This document shows, one piece after another, positions 10,963 to 23,445 of a stretch of DNA of 64,000 nucleotides. The stretch lies in the NCBI GenBank assembly GCA_034687125.1, contig JAQGBZ010000186.1:1-64000 (forward strand). Reading direction: 5' to 3'. The position numbers were made by a program, and so were the translations under genes. Each line of letters starts with the position of its first letter. Position 1 is the stretch's first letter. The notes under the pieces are model-generated. The model saw only the letters and a list, made by a program, of their open reading frames with translations. It did not search any database and was not told where the DNA came from. This stretch comes from Neelides folsomi (taxonomy: Eukaryota; Arthropoda; Collembola; Neelipleona; Neelidae).

Positions 10963-13900
10963 ATGGAAGACAATTTGAATATGAATCCTGAAGATATTAA
11001 AGTACACAAAAACAAATTTAAATAATCTCAATATGCAAAATATTGATTATGATAAATGGCATGTATGGTATATGTTATCAAAAAGGTTATGTATTTTTAG
11101 CGTACGACTGCCATTCCTCTTTTGAAGCCTCCAGTGTTTGATAAAAATTCGTTCGAGAATTTTGAAGTGATTCAGAAAGTTCTTGGTTATATTCCAACAA
11201 AGGAGCTCTGGACGCTTCGGTTGGTGAATCGTCATTGGAATGGCCAAGCCCTCACTGTGTTATCTCCAATGCCACAAATAAGATTTAAAAGTAAAGCTGA
11301 CGTTGAACAATGGCTTTTCACATTTTCAAAAACAGAAGCAATTCTCCATTTTGAGTACTTGGTGGATCTCCCTCCTTGCCAAAGTCTAAAAGAATTTTTC
11401 AACCTTGCCGGCTCTTCAGTTAAAAGGCTGGAAATAGGCGAACAATACTTTATAAGTCCAACAAGAAAAATTAAAACAGTCCAATTTACTCAAAACTCCA
11501 AATCAATCTACGAATTTGATGAGAATGATAACTGCGTTTATACAAAAAATCCTAAAACTCATCCCAATCAAATAACGCAAGGCCTTGCGGAATTTTTAAC
11601 TCAGATTTTATTACTTCATTGCCCAAATTTAAAATCTTTGAGAATTCATTTTGGAGGAGAAAACATGGAAAATTCATTGAATCTGAAGAGAATGAAAAAT
11701 TACAATGTGAGGGAATTGACAATTGATAAGCCTTCTGGATGGGGAGGAGAAATTCTCAAATTATGTTCCAACATGAATTCAATAGCAGTCAAAGGAGATC
11801 GGTTGAACATGGAAGAAACAAGAAATTTGTTCAAGACGTTGAATAAATTGAAAAATTTGGATTTGATCACTTCCCTCGAAATCGGTGGACTTGATTATCG
11901 ATTATGTAAAGAAATTTTGATTTTATTCAAAGTTTCAAAATTGGTCAATTTGAAATTAAAACAGCTTAAAATCAATTTACTTCGACTCAAGCAAAAAACA
12001 AAGGATTATCAATACATTTGGTCATTTCTGCGATTAATCCGCCTTGAGGAGACATTGGAAGAATTGAGCTTTTCAGTATATGAAACTTTTCATGTTATTG
12101 AGTTTGAAGGTGAGAAGGAAAAGTTAAGGACAGTTTGGGACGAAGGGGAAACTCAATCGAACAATTGGGACAATTTTGAAAGTATTGGAAATATTGTTTT
12201 CCCGAAACTCAATCAACTCTCAATTACTTCTTACGACTATTCGGGAGAAAATGTTTTGTCGTATGAAAACACATTGAACAAATTGTCGCTGAATTTTCCT
12301 AATCTCACTAAACTCACGTTGAAGAAAGGAATGTTCAAGTGGAAGAGCAAAGACAATTGTGCGATAACCTTCCCTAATTTAAATTACCTCAAAGTGTCAC
12401 GGGCCAAATTATGTTTGAATCTACTTGAAAGACTTTACAATTTATTTCCCAATGTCAAAATTTTAAAATTGAACTTCCATACAAAAGTTATCTCGAATAA
12501 TGGGAGTTCCGATGAATGTTCTCCTAAAGTAATCCTTAAGAAACTTTGGACCTTTTGGTCCAAAGTGACGGAACTTTATATTCGATTGAACGTGATTGTC
12601 AAGGACTTTGACGAAGTTCTCACAGGTTTAAAACATCAAGATGTCCTTATTGGAAATAAACTTTTGTCAGAAGGGAAAGCCGTTTATTTTCTTGGCGGCC
12701 AACCACAGGGACAACCTTCAATCATGAATTTAAAAAGTGGGTCATTTTAGTATAATAAATATACTACAAGTTAACTACAAGTACTGTCCAAGTAGTCGTT
12801 CTCTGTTGACATTTTTTCTCTAAAATAGTTTCAAGTAACTAATGTAATATCTGGAAAACGCAATACAAGTGAAGCAAAGTGTTTATGGAGATAGCAAAAA
12901 TTTTATTAACTACTCACATTTTAACAAAACATAAATTAAAAATAATCTCCTTCGCTATCCCTACATTTTGTCCACTATTGCTCCAATCGTTCGATTCCTT
13001 GTCTCCAAAATTCAGCAGGTCGAGAATTTAACCAATTGGTCACTGTATGTTGAAGTTCTTCGTCAGAATTGAATCTTCTGCCTCTCAAATACCTTTAAGT
13101 ACGTGTAGCTTGTTCACAATCCGCCGAACAGAATGTTTTGATATTTCCGATAGGGTCGGAATAGCTTGGATTGTCATTTTCTTGTCCTGTCGAATCAAAC
13201 CTTCTACTGTGTTAATGTTGTCATCGGTTTGAGCGGTTCTTGGTCGACCAGGACCGTTCATCTTTTTCACTGTCGTTCGACCATTTGAGAATTTGACCAT
13301 CCATCTCGAGATATTTGATTTGCTCAAGCACGCGTGTCCAAATATTTCTCTCATTAATGGACAAATTTCGGAAAGTTGAAGTCCTTGAGAGCAATACATC
13401 CGTATGGCACCACGCTGCTCTTCTTGGGTATTAATTGGGAGAGGAACTTCGGGAATCTCCATTTTCGCAAATCAAAAATAATGATTTTGATACATTTAAA
13501 TAGTAGTAAAAATTTAGCATTTATTTACCTTATGTTTCCAATGTAAATTTTGGATTTCCTATAACTATTTGTCTCACTTGTATTGCGTTTTCCAGATAGG
13601 ATTACATAGCAATCTTATGTAAAAAAAACTTACATGTTATTTGCCTTCATTACCCCGTTTTCTCCAAATAAAAATTAGCAAAATGCACTATATTTCATAA
13701 TAGATTTCTATAGTTGTTTTTGTAACTTATCTGCAAGAAAAAACTGTAATTTTAAAAAAAGGTCAATGGAGAATCACTACTTGGAAAGTACATATAATAT
13801 TCCAAAACTGCAATTACATTAATACATTATAAATGTATTTTTATCCATTTAGATCTTGAAAAACTGCAAATCAAATGGCATTGGGGATTTTGGTGCCAGA

Positions 13901-14251
13901 GGATTTGGAATTTCACTGATGAATATCTCAAAGAAATTGGGGCTTATATAACAGACATTTCTGCTCAAGTTTGCTTCCGGCAAATGGAAAGATTCAAAGA
14001 GTTAAAACTCTCACTTTACTTCGATCCGGACAAAGAGGCTTCATTTTCAAAAATTCCATTTTCTCATGTAATTTTCTCGATAAAGTAATAAAACTATAAA
14101 CTTTTGAACTTTAACAATAAATTAGAAACTTAACTTTTAGATATCTAAATTCTCGTGCAAAGATTCAAATGAAATGACACAAAGTAAATGGGAAAAGTAT
14201 TGGTCAAGGAATACGAGAAGAGATCAAATTATCCGGACGTATTACTTTTAA
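10963..14251 (+). CDS. F-box and leucine-rich-repeat protein
   Basis: Four exons: 10963-11001, 11101-12736, 13853-14067 and 14141-14251, giving 666 residues. The F-box is near residues 22-60 (FEVIQKVLGYIPTKELWTLRLVNRHWN) as an N-terminal adaptor motif for Skp1. The rest is a series of irregular leucine-rich repeats (for example LRIHFGG, LEIGGLDYR, LKQLKINLL and FPNLTKLTLKKG). Joining at the 12736 donor creates NLKNLEKLQIKW across the splice, a good LRR consensus. This argues that the gene continues past the in-frame stop at 12750, which lies inside intron 2. Such proteins are expected to be substrate receptors of SCF ubiquitin ligases; the target is unknown. The family is expanded in several arthropods, notably springtails. 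Intron 2 (1,116 bp) is far longer than introns 1 and 3 because of a mariner insertion. The start codon rests on a 13-codon first exon and is the least certain part. Confidence 0.82.
12850..12872 (+). repeat. Left terminal inverted repeat of mariner element
   Basis: This 23-bp sequence is repeated in inverted orientation at 13574-13596 without mismatch. It is preceded by the TA target duplication. Confidence 0.92.
12936..13462 (-). pseudogene. Mariner transposase remnant without the catalytic core
   Basis: Starting at 13462, a 125-codon open frame encodes the N-terminal DNA-binding part. It has a first helix-turn-helix (EEQRGAIRMYCSQGLQLSEI, SKSNISRWMVKF), the linker GPGRPRTAQTDDNI, and a second helix-turn-helix (VEGLIRQDKKMTIQAI, SVRRIV). 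It ends at a stop near 13085. Immediately after, in another frame, the C-terminal end of the same family is readable: LRGRRFNSDEELQ, then VTNWLNSRPAEFW, IERL, WTKC and GDYF. There is one internal stop, and the terminal stop is at 12936-12938. The middle section with the D,D34D catalytic residues, roughly half the protein, is missing. The copy therefore cannot encode an active enzyme. Confidence 0.88.
13574..13596 (-). repeat. Right terminal inverted repeat of mariner element
   Basis: This is the exact reverse complement of 12850-12872, followed by TA at 13597-13598. Confidence 0.92.
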
Positions 14252-14526
14252 GTCTAACTTGTAGTTCTAATTGTAACTATTTTACATTTAATGTTTTCTC
14301 GATTCTAAATCATAATATTTAACTATTTTTATATTGAAATTAAGAAAATGTGAAAATTTTATAAAATAACACGATTGAAATTTTATTAATAATCACAGAT
14401 TCGTTCCTTTACAATTCCCTTTCTTCCCCGTATTAAATACTTAACATTAATAAAAATTTTAGATATAGAAATATCATTTTGTGTTAGCACTATTACGATA
14501 TAATTTGTTAATAAAAATGCACAATG

Positions 14527-16406
14527 TTAAAATTGATTCCTCACAGCTTGGTCTTGTATAAGTTTCAATTTGTCGAGGACAATAAGTGAATTTGGTCTTC
14601 GCTTTTTGTCTTCGAGGCAATCGGTTGCAAGAACATAAAGCTGATATAATAATTCTTTAAACATTGTTGAATCTGGGATGTATTCATCAAGAAGTTGAGT
14701 TATGTCTCCGTCGTCGCCTATTGCTTCTTCAATAAAGGTCACGAGGTCGTGGCCTCCCTCACGATTATCGTCATAAGGACTTAATCCGGTTAAAACTTCT
14801 AATATGATCTGTTAAAAATACGTCAATGAGCACACGTTTTTATTGTATGTTATTTTATTATAGTAGGTGTAGGTATACACAAAACTGAGATATTCGAAAT
14901 ACTCACAACTCCAAAACTGAAAACGTCCATTTTGGGCGAAATGTCTCCACGGAAAGCTTCAGGTGCCATATAGGCTGATGTCCCAAATATCGTCGAAGTT
15001 AAAGCAGAAGTTTGATTGCCGCTTCCAAAACATTTAGCAAGGCCGAAATCTCCAATCTTTGAGTTGATAAAAATTATACATTTAAAATTATTTAAACAAT
15101 TTAAATAAATAATAATTTTTAATATATGATGAAACAAACCTTTGCAATATATTGTTGAGAAATTAGTACATTGGCACTTTTGATATCGCGATGGATTAGG
15201 GGCTTACTGGTTCCAATATGAAGATAATTAATTCCTTCTGCAACTCCTTTCAAAACTGATATTTTTAAAGGCCAATTGAATTCACATTTCGTTTCCTTTT
15301 TAAATTTAAATTGTTAAACTTTTTGTAATCGAGAGAAATTGATAATATTGTTATTATTTTTGTGACTCTCACCTTTGTAGCTAGTAATTTCAAAAGTGAT
15401 CCATTTGGCATGAATTCATAAACTAATGCAAACTGTGGACCGTTTGTTGAGAATCCAATTAGTGAAAGTAAATTCTCGTGACGGTACCTTAAAAAACAAT
15501 AAATGGTCATTTAATTACAGAACATGTAAAAACGGTTAAAATGTCCCAAAATCTGAAAAAAATAATTTATTACTTACGATGAAAGAATGCGTATTTCATT
15601 AACAAAATGCTCTTCAAGATCCGTAGTAGTTGGATTAAGAACTTTGACTGCATAATTGTTGAACCGATAGACTTTTCCAAAAGCACCTTCGCCAATGCAT
15701 TCCTTCCATTTTTCAGTACCTCTTTCGAGGATTTCAATATTAAAGTTAATTAATTTTCCTTCTTCTGATTTCTCATCTCTTTCAACTTCGTTGTCATTTA
15801 TATGAAAATCATTTAAATTGAGAATTTTGGAAATATTTTCTTTAGAATCATTGTTCGAAATTTTTTCATTTTCTTGAAGACTTGATGTTGAAACAGAAGC
15901 GGCTGGTCCTTGAGTTGGTCTAATAGGAAGAGGAATTTCGAGTATTTCTTTTGCGACGTAATCGGCTGCTCTATAGAGCTCTGCTTTCAAAAGGAGTTCA
16001 TATAACAATTCAACAGTTGGGCGAACTCGGCCTGAAGTTGACCATTCGTCAATGAGAATTTCGCCAGCGGCTTTTTTCCTAAGTACGCTGCTCCTTTCTA
16101 TAAGGTCAATGTGTTCTGAAGTATATTTTGGAATTGAAGGATTCATTTCATTAACTATGCTGGACATAACCTTCTTCCATCCTTCGTTGACATCTAATAT
16201 CTGCTCGAATAAATTTTAATTAAATGGTAATTAAATTGAAACCGATTGCATGAATCATGTTTCAATAATTATATTTCATAGTTGATATTTAAATGGGGTA
16301 TATTTTTTATAATTAATGTAAGTTTGAAATTATTGTAGTTTACCTGTCCCAATTGGAATCTAAAACTTGGAGGAAGTTTTCTCAATTCAACATTCGAATA
16401 AGCCAT
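14527..16406 (-). CDS. IRAK4-like death-domain serine/threonine kinase (Toll/IL-1 pathway)
   Basis: Six exons in transcript order: 16406-16344, 16200-15578, 15487-15373, 15295-15140, 15056-14907 and 14808-14527. Joined, they give 462 residues, the size of vertebrate IRAK4. An N-terminal death domain (about 8-105) includes LRKLPPSF, EGWKKVM and TVELLYELLLKAELYRAADYV. A low-complexity Ser/Asn/Glu linker follows. The kinase domain has the glycine loop IGEGAFGKVY (~191-199), YAVKVL with the ATP lysine (~207), HRDIKSANVL with catalytic Asp ~304, DFG with Asp ~322, and APEAF. LVYEFMPNGSL keeps the tyrosine gatekeeper typical of IRAKs. All key catalytic residues are present, so an active enzyme is expected. 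It should act downstream of MyD88 on Toll-like receptors. In Drosophila the IRAK4-type member (Tube) has lost its kinase domain; here it is kept. It converges on the F-box gene. Confidence 0.92.
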
Positions 16407-17503
16407 ACCAAATGAAAGAGCATTAATTCATTTAAACTGTTTATTAATCAGTGTAAAATTTTTACATTTTATTAGGAGTATAAAAAATATAATGACTTAT
16501 TAATTTGGAAGAAATTAAATGAAAATAAAAAATGAGAAAAGTTAAACTTATGTTTGAAGTATTGGCACTTCAATTAGGCAGTGTATAGGTTTTTAACGGA
16601 TAATGTCTTATAACTTATAAGCTTATAATTGAAAGTTTGAAGTTTTATCTTTGCTCAAGCTCAATAATCAAATTGCCATTGTTTGCTCTGGCTCTCTGCT
16701 CTTTTTTTATTTAATCTTCTATGGTATGAGTATTATGACATTATGCCTTATTGAATTGTGCAAAAATAATTTTATATTTTCATTATTTTATTTATTTATT
16801 GATAAATAGCTGACAGGTCATTTTGATGGTTAATATTAAAGTAGTTTGTAGAACAAGAATAGAAACGATGATAGTAATGAAGGAAAAACAAGACATATCG
16901 GCAGGTACTTGCAAATAAATAATCTAATCAACACCCGAATAATTAATTATTTGGAAGAATCCAATTAAAAAGATAATACATGTTGTGTAGGAATATACCA
17001 CACATTAATTGTCACGTATGTAATTGACTAAGTTCTACACAATGCAATGTATTAAAGTTGTTTGTGTTATAAAACCCAAGTACAATTGGGTATAAATATT
17101 AATAAATCAGTCGATAACCAAAACAAATTATCCAATATGAATATGGGTGAACGCGGATATTTACAATTGATATTTAATTCTAAAAGTTATAATTTATTTT
17201 TACTCAATGGCATTGATCGTTAACAATAAGTTGAAAATTTTCGTTGAGCTTTCTTTTTGTCTTGAATTTCTGGAATACCGTTATTGGTGTATTAAAAATT
17301 ACAAACAAGTGTAAAGATTAAATAAACCAATTATAATGGTAATTTAAAGTTATAAATAACAATGTATTCGATACAAGTAAAAAATATTGGTTTTATAAAT
17401 ATGTATAGTTAGATTTCATACATAGTGCAATAGTGGTTTGACACAAGTTAATGATGGACAAAATGAAGCTTTTGACTTATTGTAGTAAATCAGCTTGGTT
17501 AAA
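16407..17503. other. Intergenic region upstream of the IRAK4-like gene
   Basis: About 1.1 kb of AT-rich DNA lies between two minus-strand genes. It should contain the promoter of the kinase and the 3' UTR of the PDCD6 gene. No other coding or RNA feature was seen. Confidence 0.6.
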
Positions 17504-18466
<963 letters not shown>

Positions 18467-19025
18467 TATAACGTAATTATTTAAATGAGTTCTTTAATTT
18501 AAAACTCAACTTTTCAACCCACTTGGGTGCGGTCTTCCAAACTAACTGACACTCGAGAGATAAGTGAGTTGGAACGGAGTTCTACTAAGGCTGTGAAGGT
18601 GAAAAAATAAGGATTGATGACGAATAACGAGTGATATTAAAGGCTCTAAATGATGACGACACTAGTTAACTATATTTCAACATCACACGGAGATGACGTG
18701 TTTCTAAAACCATTCATCAATCCGGCACAAGAGCACAAAAGCAATTGCAGATCTTCTTCAATTAAAATACACCCAACATGAAGCAGCAAATAGCAGTGAA
18801 AAACTTCATTACTCCGCATATGCCCCAACAATGCAATGTATGAAAGAATTGCTCTTTTAGGCCTATCCTATAAATCAGATGATACTTTAAAAAATAATAG
18901 TGGGACGAGAATTTATTCATTTTTGATTATGTTTATTTTGTTTAATTAGTGTAATTACATATAAACATATAAGTAAGTAAGTGATATTGTTATTACTGTT
19001 TCTTTTAGAATAAAGTCTAATTAAA
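18467..19025. promoter_or_regulatory. Divergent intergenic promoter region (PDCD6 / VPS33B)
   Basis: These 559 bp separate two start codons on opposite strands, so both promoters should lie here. No clear TATA box was seen. A TGACGTGT motif at about 18694-18701 resembles a bZIP (CRE/UPR-type) site, but one short match is weak evidence. Confidence 0.5.
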
Positions 19026-21246
19026 ATGGCCCCAGATTTATCTTTATTACGAACAATTTCAAAAGAGAATTTGGGGTTTTCTCTCCGACTCTTGAGAGGA
19101 AAAAAGATTTTGATAATTGAGCCCAAATTGATACCCATTCTTGATCTAATTGCCAATTTCCAATTTCTGAAGTAAGTGTCAATTCTATAATGATTTTATA
19201 TAATGGTTTTATTTGTATAATAATTACTAAATATTTTAATTGGAATATCCTTTTTATTAATTTATTTTCCTTTGGAATTTCAGAGACCACGGAGTTGAAA
19301 AAGTTGTTCATTTGACCACGCAACCTCCAGCCGTAACAGAAATTTCTCAACATCTTTACTTCATAAGTTCGGATTTGATTAGTGCCAAGTTAGTTTGTGA
19401 TCAAATTAACAGTAATTTGGGAAGAGGTCTACAAGTTACTTACGGATTAATTGCTGTTCCGCGGCTTTTGCAAATTATCAAGTCCCTTTTCGAATATGAA
19501 GGAGTTTACGGTCATGTCACATTTGGACAATATGCTTATGAATTTATTCCTCTTGACGATCACATCATTTCGTTACAATACGATGACATTGTTCAAAGTC
19601 TTTGGCTTCACAATGAAACTTCATATCTTGCTGCTGTCGCAAAAGCCATCTTCAACATTAGAGGAATTTATGGGGATTTCCATCATATGGTAAGCGTGAT
19701 CGTAATCATTTTAATATTATTCACTTACTCAAACAAAAACCTTGTAACTATTTAATTATAATATTAAAATTTTAAATACGATTCAAAAAATAATTTAAAT
19801 ATGGCAATTTAATTCAACTCAATTTATATGATTCATTTTAGATCGCAATTGGAAGTTATTCTCAAAATGTATCTCGTATGATTCATGAATATGAACGAAT
19901 TTATTCTCAGAGCTTAAAATCTCACAACAGATTTGAATCTGATATCCCTACCATGATTATTATTGATAGATCTCAAGATTTTGTTAGTCCTTTATTAACT
20001 CCTCTCACCTATGAAGCAATGCTAGATGAAGTTTACGGAATAAACGGCAAAAGCATTGTTTTTGGACCTGAAATCACAGGGAAAGATTCCTTCAAACAAA
20101 TCCTCTCTTCCACTGACACGATATTTGGCACAATAAGAAATCTCCACATTTCAAAAGTCATTCCAAGGCTTGTCAAAATTGCTGACGAATTGAAACAAGA
20201 AAAGTTGAAAAGTGCCAGTGTGAATTTGAAAACCGTCAAAAAATTTGTAGAAAAAGATTTGAATCACATCATTTCCAAGCAAAAGTCTTTAACTCTTCAT
20301 TTCAGTGCGGTCGAGTCAATTATTAAAGAAAGATCAATTGACATAAAAAGACAAATTGAGCTAGAAGATAAAATATTTGATAACATTTCCACCAAAGAAG
20401 TCAATAGCTATCTTGAAGACGCAATGGCCAGGGGTTTCAATCCAACCATCATTTTGCGCCTATTTTCTCTCATTACTCTTTCTCAAGACGGTCTTCGAGA
20501 TTTCCAATCATTGAAGACCCAATTTATTCAAAGTTATGGATTCAAAGAGATGATTACGCTTCATAACATGGAGACAATGGGGATTTTATATCCATCGAAA
20601 GGTTTGGATATTGAAGGAAGTGTCAAAAGCGTATCTCAAATCGTGAATAAAGTCTATGGGAGCATGTCACCTGGAGATGCTGGCAATAGTAAAGACATGA
20701 AGAAATCTCCAGTTCCATTTCAAATGATAATGAAAAAGCTAGGTAAAATATTTTTAATTTATTAAATTAAACTACCCTTAACAATAGCTTTAATAGATAC
20801 TTTATAGTTGTAAGTATGAAACACAAAATTTATTGATTACAGTTCCACCAGCAAATGTAGTAATAAATTCAGAAGCCGATCCGCACAAGTCAACTCATCC
20901 AAGTTATGTCTATAATGGAAAGATTGTTCCTTTTGTTGCCAAAATAGTGGAAGAGATTATTCGCATTCTTTCGTCCCCGGGGAGCAACACTCCGCTGATT
21001 GAAAAGAAATTGGACGACTTGATGAAATTTTACCACGTGAATGAAAGTGCGATCAAGTGCAAACCCCACGAAAGTGGATCTCCTTATGGGAGAGGAAGAA
21101 ATGTTCTTGTTTTCGTCTTAGGAGGAATATGCAGAGGAGAAATAGCTGCTTTGCAAAATGTTGGCTTTAACACTGGTTTTAATATCATTTGTGCAGGGAC
21201 TGATATTACCAATGGGAAAAAGATCGTCAATGCGGCTATGTGTTAA
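19026..21246 (+). CDS. VPS33B: VPS33B, Sec1/Munc18-family trafficking protein
   Basis: Four exons: 19026-19171, 19284-19689, 19842-20742 and 20843-21246. Joined, they give 618 residues, almost the length of human VPS33B. Family features run in order: N-terminal LLRGKKILIIEPKLI; FISSDLISAKLVCDQI; GVYGHVTFGQYAYEFIPLD; IIIDRSQDFVSPLLTPLTYEAMLDE (domain 3a start); GPEITGKDSFKQIL; LHFSAVESIIKER; SLKTQFIQSYG; and a C-terminal FVLGGICRGEIAAL. The spacing and the GPE-SLK-QSYG series fit VPS33B better than VPS33A. VPS33B pairs with VIPAS39/VPS16B to regulate SNAREs in late-endosomal and granule traffic. AATAAA signals lie at 21254-21259 and 21269-21274. The gene converges on the PGAP2-like gene. Confidence 0.93.
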
Positions 21247-21387
21247 ATCAACAAATAAATGTACAAACAATAAAAATTATGTAAAGTTAAAAAAAATTTA
21301 ATAAAATAATTAAAATGTATTTTATTATACTAAACAATAAATATATAGTAGTTAACCTATTTAATTATATTGAGCTACATACTTAGT

Positions 21388-22646
21388 TTATCTGACAAAT
21401 CTAATAGTATCTCTCTTGAACCTCACATTGATCACGACAGTGATATATTCGCCAAGAGCAAAGGCAGTGTAGAGGTAATCGTGACAGAGCTTTGAGTGGA
21501 GAATATTTCCAGCCACCATGAATACAATGAAAAGAGTTTGGAGAATGATGAGTACTCCGATATGCTTGTAATAAGCGTCCACTTCAGGGTCAAGCATAAT
21601 TTGTGGTTTCCTCTTAAGAAATCTTGAGCAATATTGGAGAATTTCGGCTGTGTAAGTGAGAGCTACGAAAGTTAAGAAAAAGACGGAATGAAACTTTGGA
21701 TCGCAATCGAGGGAAAATGCCGGGATCAAAATCAAACTGCAGATTTCAAGGATGTCCAAAATGTAAGCTGTTTTTAAAAATATTTTGTTCCACTGAAAAT
21801 CAAAAATGAACCATAAATATCAGGATTGCTTCAGATTATCGGAACACTATTATGTGCAAACGAGAATTTTAATTCTTAAAAAAATAAATATATGACATCA
21901 ATCGCATAACTTTTTATACTCCTCCTATACTATGTAGGTTATTACTAATTGTAATTACTATTTACTATATAGAATAGAAGGGTATTTGAAAATATTACCA
22001 AAGTGTCTTCGTACCATTCTCTAAACATTCGATGGAGAAAGAGGGAAGAAAGTAATCTTGCTCCAAAGACAATGGCCATAGCCATTGTCCAAATGGCGAG
22101 CCCAATTCTAAAAGAGCTCATTGACCGAGAAAGAGACGGGAGTAAATTAGCAGGATAATGAATGTTATTATTCATTGTGCACTCCTCGGAAGTTGCTTTT
22201 TTGAAATCGTATATTAAAGCCCAAGCGACTCCGACCAGCATTGTTAACCAAATCCCACGTTCGAGCCAGGTAAAATAGAACGGGAAATCAATTGTAACTA
22301 TTAATTTCATTAAATATGTGCATATTAAATTAATGACTTACCGTACTCCAAAGATTTCGTATAAAAATATTACCTCCAATAATGACTTTATCATTTTCTT
22401 CATTGTGTTCTTGGGTATTATTATTCAATTGATTTGATTCACTAATAGGATTCAATGCTACTTGCACTTCATCGTCTAAAAATTACCAAAAGCAATATTC
22501 AAAATTTTATAAATACTATACAATCTAGTAAGTAAGATTAGCCATTATTTATATAGAATAAACATTTTCTTTTTACCTTTGGTATTTTCAGTCTGCCGAG
22601 TGTTTCTTTTAAAAGAAGCTCGTGAGTTAAATTTATGCTCAAACAT
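21388..22646 (-). CDS. PGAP2: PGAP2-like GPI-anchor remodelling membrane protein (Frag1/DRAM/Sfk1 family)
   Basis: Four exons in transcript order: 22646-22577, 22475-22374, 22297-21999 and 21792-21388, giving 291 residues. The polar N-terminus of about 58 residues is cytosolic-looking. Then come several hydrophobic segments: FYFTWLERGIWLTMLVGVAW; SFRIGLAIWTMAMAIVFG; LDILEICSLILIP; HSVFFLTFVALTYTAEIL; VLIILQTLFIVFMVAGNIL. The loop containing CTMNN and NLLPSLSRSM matches the conserved N-LPS region between membrane segments 1 and 2. The end (YLYTAFALGEYITVVINV) matches the family C-terminus with the final glutamate. PGAP2 acts in the Golgi on lipid remodelling of GPI-anchored proteins. Only 141 bp separate its stop from the VPS33B stop, so the 3' UTRs may overlap. 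Family assignment is good, orthology less certain. Confidence 0.8.
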
Positions 22647-23445
22647 TTTAGAGTTTGAATCTTTTTAATACTAATATTGTATGGTAGAAGCTATCTTAAA
22701 TGAAAAATGAAATAAAAAGGAATTTAAATACGTTTGTAAAATCAAGTTGGTAAAGATGGGAGATGTTTACATGAAATACCTTTATGTAATTATACCTAGT
22801 ATGAATATTTTTATTTTTACGTGTGAGTGTGTCATCCTCGAGGTTAAATTAGCACAAATATAGAAGATAAATCATAGCTTCCAAAGATAAGATATAGCTT
22901 AACATAATATCTTTATTAGCATAAGATAAAGTAAGGAAGGAACTTTGATATAATATAATATTGACACATAAAATGGTATATTTGATTGTTCATCAAATAT
23001 GCCATCATTATATACCATCATCATTGGATCATCTCTTTTTTAGTTAAAGCTTGTATGAAAGATGTTGCTTAGAAAGATAGATATAATATATTTTGGTGCT
23101 AATTAATATTTCATATACGAAATCTTATCAAACAATTCATTATCATTAGTAATTAGTATTAGTCATAATAATTACATATGAAGCCTGATGGCTTCATATA
23201 TCATATTTCATTATTGTCATATCTAACATGGCACTGTAAATTCGTCATATTATGCATTTCTTATAACTACAAATAGTGTTAACACAATCAATGTCTTTAT
23301 TGATGCTATTAATTGAACAGACAATGTGCCAAAATGAGTATATGATGAGTATGGATAAAAATGTTGTTACAGTTTAGAATGCCATGAATTATAATTTATT
23401 TCTGATATTTAATGATTTTATTAACAGTTCAATGATGTCTGTCTT
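22647..23445. other. AT-rich intergenic region
   Basis: About 800 bp lies between the PGAP2-like start and the end of the small peptide gene, both on the minus strand. It should carry the PGAP2-like promoter. I see no further gene or repeat. Confidence 0.6.

Larger units (their letters stand above)
12850..13596 (-). mobile_element. Deleted mariner-family DNA transposon in intron 2 of the F-box gene
   Basis: The 747-bp element is bounded by a 23-bp perfect terminal inverted repeat, starting TCTGGAAAACGCAATACAAG at 12850 and ending with its complement at 13596. It is flanked on both sides by TA (12848-12849 and 13597-13598), the target duplication of Tc1/mariner elements. It carries a minus-strand transposase remnant. 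It is much shorter than an intact mariner (about 1.3 kb), so it is a non-autonomous deletion derivative. Perfect inverted repeats suggest it is fairly young. Confidence 0.92.

Noticed and set aside
12737-12750. F-box gene ending at the in-frame TAG at 12748-12750
   Set aside because: A GT donor at 12737 joined to the acceptor before 13853 restores a perfect LRR consensus and continues in frame through two more exons to 14251.
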